From the NCBI RefSeq assembly GCF_010015585.1, contig NW_022985072.1, forward strand, positions 832,988-896,987: a stretch of 64,000 bases of DNA. The letters run 5' to 3'. This DNA comes from Eremomyces bilateralis CBS 781.70 (lineage: Eukaryota > Ascomycota > Dothideomycetes > Eremomycetales > Eremomycetaceae). The notes below the pieces were generated by a model. That model saw nothing but the letters and a program-made list of their open reading frames with translations, was not told the DNA's origin and did not search any database. The translations under genes were made by a program, and so were the position numbers. This document shows positions 11,109 to 21,349 of this stretch, in pieces (positions within the stretch are counted from its first letter, which is position 1; each line of letters opens with the position of its first letter).

Positions 11109-14100
11109 ATGATCTCCCCGATCAATCAGCGCGACTCACTGCCCAGCCAGCACCTTCTGCGGCTGCGTGCAGGATTTCTAGAAGATGTGAGTTGCTTTTT
11201 CCTGTTCCCTTGTTCGATGACTCGGGCAGATGCCGATGCGCAAGGGTCTTGGTTGGAGTGCCGCCGCCCACTTCGTGTCGCGGGATCGGTTCCCCGGCGC
11301 CAACTGGCACGGGTGGGCACTGCTAGCGATCAGCGAGTGATGGAGGATGTGTTTGGTGTCTGTACGCGTTTGGGAGATGTCGTTCTTTCGGGTTATTGTT
11401 GATCTGGATTTCTTGCGACGCTGCTGCGGATTGTTGGAGAGAGGTTTGCTGATCACCGGTTTGGGGTATAGGATACACAGGCCTCAATCGACGGGTGGCA
11501 GGTCGGTGCGGGTGTGAAGGAGAGTCGGGTCAATATAGAGGGAAGCAAGGTGAGGACAGATGCTGGCGGACGCGCATATGAAGAGACTGCGGGAACGGAG
11601 GTTTCAAGCATCGGCGCACATGTGAAGGGAAGAAATGAGCGGAGCGGCGACGATAACAACGCCGACAACGAGAATCAAACAACAACACGGAAGTCAAAGT
11701 CTTCCACCACAATCGCCGTCGAGCGCACGCCTGCGCAATCACAGATCGAGGTCTCTCAACCGAGCCATCAGATACCACAACCTCGTCGATCCGCGCCACG
11801 GAATTCCATCCCACCACATCTGAGGGCAACACTGTCTACACCAGCCATGGACAGACTCGCTGGTAAAGACGATGGGTCCTCAACATCGGATATGGGCAAG
11901 ATGGATGGGGATCCTCGGGTGCTCAAGTCGTTCCCAGCTACCTTGGACCAAGGAGGTCCCACGCAGGTGATGGATAGCCAGGTTTATAAGGACTACGCGG
12001 AGAACACGCGGTATGGCGGCGGCCACTCGGGGTTTAACATTAGTGGAGAGGATGTCGCAGCAGGTCTCGATGCCGGAGATGACGATGTCTTCGCAGGCTT
12101 GAGCCCTCATTCTGCCGACGATGACTTCGATCAGGATGCGCCTACATCTCTGAGAGGTGACTCCCCTTTCCATCCCACCTCCGATACGAACCTACAGACC
12201 TCCCCGCAACAGGATTCCCCAGAAAATCTACCCCGAGTGTCGCGGTCGTCCATCCTCGACGGGACCAAATCAGACGACCACTTCCTCCTCCCCAAAACTC
12301 CTCTCGTCCAACAAGGCAAGAAACGAAACCATGCCGGCGCCATCCTCCCCTCGTCGACCCCCAATAAGACCCCTCACTCCGAAAGCCTCGCGAAATTCTT
12401 CCCTGCCCCCGCGAACGGGTCCAATGTGGACTTCACCTTGTCCCAAGCGTTCGCCGGCACGCAAGCCATGTCGTCCCCATTTGCCGCCAAGGCCATCCGC
12501 AGCGATCCCATCGACCAACGTCCGAGCCCCCTGTTTCTCCAGGCCGAGCCCCCGAGTTCGACGCCGGTTCGTCCGCGTGGAGAGCCGTTGGATCACTATA
12601 CAAGCATGGAGGAGAGTCAGAAGACCCGGGAGCGGATACGACGAGAAATGGAGGAGCGGGGACGACCGACGTACCAGGACGAGGATGAGGAGTACCTCCG
12701 GAGCGATTCGCCCTCGGAGTTTGATAAAAGGAGGAAGCTCTCGGTCACCAAACCCTTCACTCGAGGTGCGGGGGGCTCACGGCAATTGAGGTTGAAGTCG
12801 CTCAATTTATCGAGCGAGCTCGTCACGCCTGTCAGACCTCCTATCCGGAAAGCACTGCCTGTGGGAAGCAGCAGTGTCCAGCAATTATCGGCCGCGCCAA
12901 GCGTATTCAAGCGAGGTCGCAGCCTTGGGGCACTGCAAGACATTGGCGAAGAAGACGACGAGGCAGAGGCGGTGGATGACACTCCGCGAATCGCGGACGA
13001 CGTGCAGGTTCCGATGACCAGCTCTCGCAATGATGCCCGGATCGGGGTTCAGAGCTCTCCAACCAATCGTCGCAGAGGAGGGCGGAGTCTGATTCTCGAA
13101 CCTCGTTCATCCGATCCTAAAGGAGATACCCAGAGGTCAGGACTTTTGGTGCAAGAACCTCAAGTTGTTCCCAACTCCCAGCCGGAACTCCCGCAGGAGG
13201 AGGATGCGATCATGGAAGAGGAAGAGGGAAGTCAGATTGCGGACGAGCCGGAAACGACTCCACGAAGCCAGGAGGAGGAAGCACCAATTGACGGGACACG
13301 CCAGGTGGTTACAAGCTCGCTCAAGCCGCCGCCTATGCAGGTCACATCGTCAATGGCACCGCCACCAGAGACCTCACAGGTCGGTAATCCACAACCGGAC
13401 GAGCCAATTCCTCTGTCACAGGTTCCAAGCAGTCCTCCGACCAAGTCTCTTCCCGCGATTCAGTTATCACAACCAAGAGAGTCCCAGATCGACAATGCTA
13501 TCCTCATTTCTAGCGGATCGAGCGACCTGCCGTCTTCCGACGATGAGGACGAGCAGCCGAAGAAAGGCGCGCAAAACGATGCAAGTCGAATGGCTACTAA
13601 GGCACGACCACGCGCCCTCACCTCTAAGAACTCGAACGCCGTCTCCGTGTCCAATACGAATAGCCTCTCAAACCAGCAATACCACACCGCTCCCACCCAA
13701 CTCACCTCCAGCTCCACTCGCTCCCACCCCTCCAAATCCAGCCTCAGCACCGCCCCACCAACCTCCAACAGCCAGCGCGTAACAACGCCCGTCCACTCCA
13801 CGACCGACCCGGACGATCCTAGCGGCTCGCAGAAAGAAAATCAACTGGGTGTCCCTGTGCCATCCGCGGTCCGCCGTCTGTCGGCCATCGCCGCCGACCC
13901 CAGCCCGAAGAGGTCGATCGCCAGCCAGGATCTGGAGATCGACCTGTTCAATGACGATGATCGCGAGCTGATGCGGCTGATGGGCGACGAGTCGGTGCCT
14001 GCGGTTGCGCCGAGGCAGGACAGCGCGAAAGGCATCGCGAAGGGGGGCGGGAAGAAGAAGAAGATTGTTCAACAGGAGGATGTGGATGGTGCAGGCCAAG

Positions 14101-16799
14101 ATGTCGCGACCACGGGGAATTTGCGAAAACGGCGGAAAGTGGGATTTGGCTCGCCGGAAAAGCCCACTCCGTCTTCAGATGAGGCGATGCGAGTGTCTCC
14201 TATTGCGGATGCTCAGAGGGAAGGAAATGCGGATGACGGGGTTCCGGTCGGAGCCACATGCAACGAGGCTAGGGCATCGACACCTATACGAGAGATAGCG
14301 ACACTTACAAAGACGACGCCCAAGGCAGCCGCAGCGGAGGAACCAGAGTGGACGTCTTCGAAGAAGCCACGCCTCGTCTCCTATGCCGGGAGGAGGCGAT
14401 TGACCCCGATATCCAAGCCCAAGAAGCCGGCTATTCTCCCGGCAGATGCCAGCGCAAGCGAAGAGGACCCCGAGGATCGAATTGAAATCCGACCGAGTGA
14501 AGAGATGGATATCTACTCGATCCAGAGTAGTCCTGAGTCGTCACTTCGGACAAGCAGGGTATCTGCACTCAAGGTTAAAAAGGTGGTGTCGAAACCTGGG
14601 AAGAAGAAGGCTGGGAAAGCGGTCGACAAGTTGAAGAAGAACAAAGTGGTGAGAAGTATGAAGCAAATGTCAGCTGGAAAGAAAGTTCCAGCCCAGGAAC
14701 TGGATGGGGACGTTGCGATGCAAGAGCCTGTCGATGAGGTAAACGATACCGAGGAGCGAACCGGAGTTGAGAGCGGCATTGCAAAGGATACTGGAAAGAA
14801 GACGAAGGCTAGGAAAGCAGTCGACAAGGTGAAGCAGAACAAAGCGGTAAAAAACACAAAGCGGAAGTCAGGAGAAAAGAAAGCTCCAGTCCATGAACCG
14901 GATGCGGATGTGGAAATGCAAGAGGCTGTCGATGAGATGGACGAGAACAAGGAACCAGTCCAAGGTCCGAACGGCATAATAGGGGGTATCGGCATGGAAG
15001 ACGCTCTGTCATTGGCTCTCACCGACCCTGACGTAGAGAGGACGAGTACAGGAGATCCTTCCGAACGTCCTTCTACGTCCCTCCACGACGAGGAGACAGG
15101 GCAACTTACGGATGATGGTATGTCCAGGAGAGACCCCTCTACTCCATCTACGTCAGCCGAAGAGCACGAACAGGAGAATTCTAGCTCGGATCGGAAGCTC
15201 TTTAAGAATCGAGTATTCGCGTTGTTCAAAGGCCCGTACATGGCGTACTACCCAGCCACTTGCATCGAAGCGCACGGAGCGGACAGCGATGAACTTACCA
15301 TTCGATTTGACGATGGTACGGTCGCCCGAGTTGAGTCACATCAAGTTCGACGCCTCGAGATCCAGAAAGGGGACATTGTCCGCGTCGATCTCCCGAAGAT
15401 GACCAAGCAATTCGTTGTAGTCGATCTTCACGACCAAATTTCGGTGGAATTGGAGCGGAATGTTCTCCCTACTAATCCCGATCAAAACCAATATATGACG
15501 GACGTCAATGGGTTCCAGAAGGTCCAGCTGGTCCCGAAATCGATAGAACCGAGGAAAGGCGATACCAAGTCGAGAGGCAGTTCTCGCTCGACAGATAAGA
15601 CCCCCCTCAGTGTTCCCATCAACAACATCTTCATCCACAAGATGTCCTGGCCGCTTCTTGACGACCGGACCTATGTCCACCTGCGCAATGTCGGATTTCC
15701 CAGTCAACCACCCCGATTACCTCTTGGAAGCTCAATCCTCAGCACCAATCGTTTCGCTTCCCCTGCACTCCCCGGAAGCACCTCCGGCTCCGTCACCCCG
15801 AACAATCGCAAGCGGGACCGTCTAGCCAGCACCACCAGCCTTCCAACACTCGTGAACGATCTTGTCCCCGCCCCGCCCCGCTATCCGAACGGCGTCTTCT
15901 CCAACATGGCATTCGCCGTCTCGCACGACGACGCCGAGAAAGCGCGACTCATCCACCTCATCGAACGCCACGGCGGCCGCATCCTCGACGAGAATTTCGA
16001 AGAACTCTTCGATGTGCCCTCCCCCGCGCACTTCCCTCCGCGCCCCAGCCAGCCCGGCGAGCCCGCCGACCCTGCCTCCAACTGCCTAACCATCCGCGCC
16101 TCGGCCGCTGGCCTTGGTTTCGTCGCCCTCATCGCCCACCAGTACTCCCGCCGTGTCAAATACATGCAGGCGCTCGCGCTGGGGCTGCCGTGTCTCTCCG
16201 GGCGGTGGATCCATGACTGCGCGGCGGGCGGGACGGTGGTGCCGTTTGCGCCGTATGTGCTCGCAGCGGGGAAGAGCGAGTGGCTCGGCGGGGTGGTGCG
16301 GAGCATGATGCTCGACCATCTCCACCAGCCCGCCCCGACCGGCTCCGTGAATCCGCGGCGATGGGACGACCCGGCGCCGATGATGCTAGCGGAGATGGTG
16401 GCGCAGCGGACGAGGCTGTTTGGGTCGCAACGCGTGCTGCTCGTCAAGGATGGGGGCGGGGGTGCGAGCGGGGGAGGGAGAGGCGCGAAGCGGAAGCCAG
16501 GGAGGGAGGGGCATTCGGACGTGACGCAGATGCCGTCGTTCCTGGCGTGGGCGATGGGCGCGGCGGGCGTGGGGGTGTGTAAGGAGGTGGAGTACGCGCG
16601 GAAGGCGATTGAAGCCGGTGGTTCGAATCCTGATGGGGAGGGGGTGGTGTGGGACTGGTTGTTTGTGGAGGACGCAAAAGGGCAGATGAAGAAGATGGTA
16701 TTTCAGGGGCTGGAGAAGGGGAGGAAGAGGCCGGCGGTTGTGAGAAAGGAGTTCGCGGTGCAGAGTTTGATACTTGGGCAGCTGGCGATCGAGGACTGA
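11109..16799 (+). CDS. crb2: Rad9/Crb2/53BP1-type DNA damage checkpoint mediator (Tudor + BRCT)
   Basis: Checkpoint mediator that binds modified nucleosomes near breaks and passes the Mec1/ATR signal to effector kinases. Exon 1 is 11109-11186 and exon 2 is 11472-16799, phase 0, giving 1801 residues; the 285-nt intron is long and might hide a further exon. The long N-terminal region is disordered and rich in SQ dipeptides, as expected for ATR/ATM targets. Lys-rich tandem repeats of 66 residues lie near 1065-1190. A Tudor domain follows at about 1268-1345 (VFALFKGPYMAYYPATC, then DDGTVARVESHQVRRLEIQKGD-like strands). Two BRCT domains end the protein, the first near 1500-1620 (FSNMAFAVSHDD, HGGRILDENFEELF, LSGRWIHDC) and the second near 1680-1785. 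This domain order matches Crb2. It is roughly twice the length of S. pombe Crb2, all in the disordered part. Confidence 0.9.
14590..14950 (+). repeat. In-frame tandem duplication of 66 codons inside the checkpoint gene
   Basis: Two copies spaced 198 nt apart (for example TCGACAAG at 14623 and 14821) encode parallel segments: GKAVDKLKKNKVV / RKAVDKVKQNKAV, then GKKVPAQELDGDVAMQEPVDE / EKKAPVHEPDADVEMQEAVDE. The period is a multiple of three, so the frame is kept. Confidence 0.85.
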
Positions 16800-17519
16800 G
16801 ACCTTGTCAAGGAGCGCCTCTGGGATCGGGCGTTATGCAGCGCTACGAGCGGCTCGGGGGATTTGGGCGAACGATGGGGATGCCTACAATGACAAGTAGC
16901 TTTTATGGCGTGTCTAGGGTCAATGGAACCAATACATATATATGTCTGATTGTGCCTCGTTCTGTGTCTCCGTCGACCTTGGTCCTCTCCGCGATGGCTA
17001 CATCCCATCCGAACATCTCACCAATTACGAATCACTGGATGAAAAGCAGTCAGATTAGCATTGGAAAAGAAAGTATTTACTAGGATTTCCTTGGTTGCAA
17101 TATTTTCATGAGAGTTTACTCCCTACTTCATTAGAAGTTAGGGGCATATGATATGATGCTCAACGTGCACACACAGGACCGGTAGGGGCAGAGGTGTAGG
17201 GCAATAAGGCTGACATGCTCCTCTTTGGCCAGGCCTTTTAGGTCCTTGATGCACGTCATCATCAGGTGCGCGTTCAGAGTTCACACTTCTCACTTCACAC
17301 TTCATAACTTATAGTCTGTCATAAACTAGCTAGTACTCGCATCAGTCATAGCAGCAGAGATAGAGAGCTTCAGCCACGTCCAGCTCACAGTAACCGAAGT
17401 CTCTTGCATCAGCGCACGAATCCACATATCTCCCCACTCACGCCACTCTTACGATCCAACCCGCAACGGCGACACACCTCACTCTCGATCAAGTTTGAAC
17501 ACTTTCCACAAACAAGTCA
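16800..17519. other. Intergenic region
   Basis: Contains the 3' end of the checkpoint gene and the promoter of the Pmp3 gene. A short CTTCACACTTC-type repeat lies near 17280-17305. No gene seen. Confidence 0.6.
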
Positions 17520-17982
17520 ATGGAACGACCCGGCGAAGAAACCAACATGATCAGCGCCGTCCTTCTCATCATCATCACCCTCTTCCGTAAGTCTGCAATT
17601 GATGTTCGCTAGGAGACGGAGATTGGATAGTTGGCTAACGACGGAATAGTCCCACCTGTGGGCGTCTTCATCGTCACAGGATGCGGAATGGACCTCTTCA
17701 TCAACATCGTGCTGACCTGCCTTGGGTACGTTTTCCATCCCGAAACCCAACCCCCTACACCATATTGCTCCCTGTCGAGGGAAGAAAAGGCTAACATGCT
17801 GCCTTGCGACCAACAGGTATTTCCCCGGCCACATACACGCGTACTATCTCGAATATGTCTACTACAAGCGACGCGAAGAGTCCTCGCGCGGATTCTATGA
17901 TAATAACCGGGCGCCGGCGATCTACAGCGACCGAGTGCAGACGGGAGGGCGGGGATACGGGACGATTGCGGCGCCGACTTGA
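17520..17982 (+). CDS. pmp3: Pmp3/RCI2 family plasma membrane proteolipid (UPF0057)
   Basis: Small hydrophobic proteins of this family sit in the plasma membrane and affect membrane potential and salt tolerance. Three exons, 17520-17586, 17650-17725 and 17817-17982, join in phase to give 102 residues. Two membrane spans are seen: ISAVLLIIITLFLPPVGVFI and DLFINIVLTCLGYFPGHIHA. The signature PPVGVF, the GCG turn, the INIVLTCLGY block and PGHIHA(Y) all match. The C-terminal tail of about 45 residues after YLEYVYYKRRE is longer than in the shortest (~55 residue) members and is hydrophilic with Tyr and Arg, as in many filamentous fungal paralogues. An in-frame ATG at 17547 could also be used. Confidence 0.9.
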
Positions 17983-18542
17983 GGGTCGGTCACTCGCCAT
18001 CAGTGGCATTCGGTTGAGATGCTGAAGGTTACGAAGGATGAGTATGGTTTACGAAATCAGTGGGGAATTCAGGTATTTGTAGATTAGGGATCGGTACTGA
18101 TCTGTCAGTGGACGTGGAGTTCGGTCGGTGGGATTAGGGTTGGGTTCATGGAATAATGAGATATCTGATGGGTTCTATCGCTTCAATTGGTTAATGAAAA
18201 CGCCATGAGGAGTCCCTGTTTGATCTGATGCTTCGTGTATGGATATTTCTAATTGTCGATTTCCATACATTCAGCTTTTCATGGATGACACTCAACCAGC
18301 TCACTCCCAAATCCCCATGGCCTCGGGCTGAGTCACCAACCAGTACCAAAACCGATGCTATTTGAACTAATATTTCAATGGGCCCAAGGGCCAAGCCCTC
18401 AATCAACAATGTGGCCGTCATTAAGATTCAATCCTAAGTGTCATATATCCTGCAGTAGTGAACTAGAGCCAAATCCTCCCCCTCTGGTTGTTGTTATGGT
18501 TGGGCGATGATGTAAACACTGAATGCACGTGACAACGCGCCA
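17983..18542. other. Intergenic region left of the transposon
   Basis: No gene. A CACGTG site is at 18526-18531, 12 bp before the transposon's target duplication. Confidence 0.6.
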
Positions 18543-18902
18543 AGTGTTGCCAGGCTGGCTAATCGAGGCGTCGCGAGGGATGACTAAGCGCCTCGCCTGC
18601 CTCGACTCAATTACATACTAATCCGCCTCGCGAGGCCTGCGCGAACCATGGTTAAATATACCATCCGTAGTCCTGTATACTATATAGTGACCAATACCAC
18701 GGTGGCTAAGGTCATTGAATCCTATAGAGTCTGGGTCAGATCCAGAAAATACGGACTACGACGATGAAAGATTGGTAGCATACGACTAAACGGGACTAGC
18801 AACACGTGATACTGCGAAATGCGATGCCTTGATCGAGGAACGAGGCGAGGCGAGGCGATGCGCTCAATAAGCGTCGCCTCGATTAGCCAGCCTGAGTGTT
18901 GC
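18543..18902. mobile_element. Non-autonomous hAT-like element (MITE), 344 bp plus 8-bp target duplication
   Basis: The element proper is 18551-18894. Its ends are perfect 20-bp inverted repeats reading CAGGCTGGCTAATCGAGGCG inward from each side, extended imperfectly by TCGC/ACGC. It is flanked by an identical 8-bp direct repeat, AGTGTTGC, at 18543-18550 and 18895-18902. An 8-bp duplication and ends starting CAG are hallmarks of the hAT superfamily. Subterminal regions on both sides carry repeated GCCTCG motifs, as expected for transposase binding. The 200-bp centre is AT-richer; a short frame near 18728-18788 reads ESGSDPENTDYDDERLVAYD before a stop and may be a trace of a parent transposase gene. 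No transposase is present, so it would move only in trans. Perfect ends and duplication suggest a fairly recent insertion. Confidence 0.9.
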
Positions 18903-19462
18903 CTATAGTCGAATCACGTGATTTGAATTATATATGACTCCACCAATTATAACACTAAACTATATTCAGACTAGCCTCCATGGCCCATGCTCTTTCCTCC
19001 TATTTAAATATCTCCGCCCCCCATCTCTTCTCTCGTTCTTCTTCTTCTTCTTCATCCGAGTGCACGGGCATTACGCATAGCAGTGAAGATTCGTCTGAGC
19101 TTGCGTTTTTGCTAGTTGAAAACTACCTAGTTTGACCTCTCCAAGTGTGCCTTCGTGTCGCTTGGGAATTTTTGGCCTGTTTGAAACCCATCAACTTCTT
19201 TTCATTGTTGCGAATCCGCCTTGTGTGGGACTGCAGGGAAGAGAGTGGGATCACACTAGCTATTTCTGTATGTGTATACTCGTGGACTTAGATATATTCA
19301 ATGAAGGACCGTTGGCTGAGACTTTTATATGCTTTGATACATCGCCTGCTTGTGTGACCTGTAGGATTGTCGTGACGTGGAGGAGGCCTTAATTGAGGTT
19401 AGAAGCTGCGGGGAGACGACCTCATCGGAGATTTCGCAAAACAACATCAACAAAAGATCAGG
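18903..19462 (+). promoter_or_regulatory. Promoter and leader of the MAT2B-like gene
   Basis: A CACGTG at 18915-18920 lies just right of the transposon. TATTTAAATA at 19001-19010 is a good TATA-like box, followed by a C/T-rich tract with TTC repeats near 19036-19055 that fits a transcription start. The remaining 400 bp would be a long 5' leader. No separate gene seen. Confidence 0.5.
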
Positions 19463-20699
19463 ATGTCTCGAACAGCACTGGTCACTGGAGGTTCGTCCAC
19501 TTTGATCGTCATGCCGTCACTCTGCTAAACATAGATGAAGCTTCCGGTCTCCTTGGTCGCGAGGTTTGCAAGGCGTTCGAGCGAGATGGCTGGAACGTTG
19601 TTGGGACGGCGCTCACTCGCGTCAACCCCCCATCAGTGATCAAGCTCGATATCCTGAACAGCGAAGAGATCGAGCAAGTGCTTGATGAAGTCAAGTACGT
19701 GTCTATTCCGCCTTGAATGATGGATCTCCACGTTGCTGACGCCTCCCTCCTCCAGACCTCACACCATCGTCCACTGTAAGCCACCCTACCCATCCATCAC
19801 CACCCATCCATCACCCCATCCATCACCCTCAGAATCCCCCACTCACACCCCTCCAGGCGCCGCCAACCGCTTTCCCGACCTCTGCTCTGCCGACCCCTCC
19901 GCCGCCACCGCCCTCAACGTCACCTCCAGCGGCACCCTCGCCGCCCACGCCTTCGCCCGCGCCATCCTCCTCCTCTACATCAGCACCGACTATGTCTTCC
20001 CCGGGCCCCCCGGCGCCGCCCCCTACTTCCCCGACTCCACCCCCGACCCCCCGAACACCTACGGCGCTACAAAGCTGGCTGGGGAACGCGCCGTGTTGGC
20101 CGCGACGGGCGGTGCGGCGGACGGCAACGCGCCGAGGGGCGTGGTCCTCCGCGTACCGTTGCTGTACGGGCATACGGAGTCCGACGACCGCTCGAAAGAC
20201 GGGGTGCACGCGCTGGTGGACGCGCTCTGGAAGTCGCAGGACCTCATTGATGCGCCGGCGGACGCGAAGATCAAGATGGACGACTACGCGCAGCGGCATC
20301 CAACGTGCACGGAGGACGTGGGGCGGGTGTGCGTGGAGCTCGCGCGAACCTACCTAGCAGACGACGCGGGAGCGAAGAAGTTGCCGCGGGTCGTGCAGTT
20401 TTCGGCGGAGGAGCGGATGACGAAGTGGGCGATGGTGGGGATGTTCGCGGAGATTTTGGGGTTAGAGACCGGGGGATTGGTAGCATGGGATCCGACAAAG
20501 GAGGAGGCAGAGGGGACGTCGACGAAGAGGCCGTATGATGTGAAGTTGGATACGGGGGCGCTGAGGGAGGTGGGGGTAGACGTGAGGTGTGTGGATTTTA
20601 GGGGATGGTGGTGAGTTTCGGTGTCTTTGCAACGTCGTGATAGGAGGATCGGCTAACATGGCGTCTAGGAGGAGAGAACTGCATGCTTTTAGGCATTAG
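19463..20699 (+). CDS. NAD(P)-binding reductase related to methionine adenosyltransferase beta subunit (MAT2B/RmlD)
   Basis: Members bind NADP(H) in an extended-SDR fold; MAT2B regulates S-adenosylmethionine synthase, while bacterial RmlD makes dTDP-rhamnose. Five exons (19463-19490, 19541-19694, 19756-19775, 19857-20610, 20669-20699) join in phase to 328 residues. The first junction creates the glycine-rich loop VTGASGLLGRE, and the tiny 20-nt exon 3 supplies PHTIVHC, the end of a Rossmann strand. Other landmarks are AANRFPDLC, ISTDYVFPG and the catalytic-type YGATKLAGE (Tyr-x-x-x-Lys). The last exon turns FRGWW into WWRRELHAFRH, close to the remembered ending of fungal homologues. Fungal members are usually annotated as MAT regulatory-subunit relatives; activity is inferred. 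Confidence 0.87.
19790..19830 (+). repeat. CATCCATCAC minisatellite in intron 3 of the MAT2B-like gene
   Basis: Three copies of CATCCATCAC (19791, 19805 and 19817) separated by CAC/CC spacers lie within the 81-nt intron 19776-19856. Confidence 0.8.
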
Positions 20700-21074
20700 C
20701 TCCATTCGTAACGAGCCATATCTAAAATGAATATCAGGAATGGATTGGGAACATTTCTTCGCTGGCTTGACTAGAGCTGTAGATCATGAGTACCATCGCG
20801 ATAAGGCAAAGTGGACATTGCAACTCTGAACATCAATACAAATCAACCATGAGACAGCATATAAATTTAATCCTTTCAATGTTTGCTATATGAACACGGG
20901 GAGCATAATGACTACTTATCCAGCCTTGAGCGCAGCAAAGACCACACCCAAGGTTCGTCGAATCACTCCCGTAGGCGCTCTCGAAAGGTGGAAGTTCGAA
21001 CTACCTTCAACGGCACGCAGTGACCGGACATGAGGTTCTACTAAACCGCCTGAACATGATGTAAATCCCCCATT

Positions 21075-21118
<44 letters not shown>

Positions 21119-21349
21119 ATGAAACCGGCTCCGGGCATGCATCGTTCGAAATGACCGTCAAAGTGACCAGCGATGGCCAGGCATGAGGTTCCGACTAGAA
21201 CTGCAGAGCTTGTAAATCTTCCATGTTATGAACCCGAATTGAATCGCAAAAAGTTTTCCACGTCCGTCGCCCAAGAACACCGTCGCTAGTGCAGGGGGTC
21301 ACCGACCATCTCGAATCCGCTGTGTTGGATGTGCCGGGCGCGGAGGTGC
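20700..21349. other. Intergenic region between convergent genes
   Basis: 3' flanks of the MAT2B-like gene and the DUF1996 gene. Apart from the CA microsatellite no feature is seen. Confidence 0.6.
21077..21114 (+). repeat. (CA)19 microsatellite
   Basis: An uninterrupted run of 19 CA dinucleotides, followed by TATATAAT. Confidence 0.95.

Noticed and set aside
14513-15241. 242-codon minus-strand frame inside the checkpoint gene
   Set aside because: It is Ser/Phe/Cys-rich antisense of the Lys-rich repeats; the plus strand carries the recognised domains.
16620-16630. GGTTCGAATCC, a tRNA B-box-like string
   Set aside because: It lies in the second BRCT coding region, with no A box or acceptor stem at the right distance.
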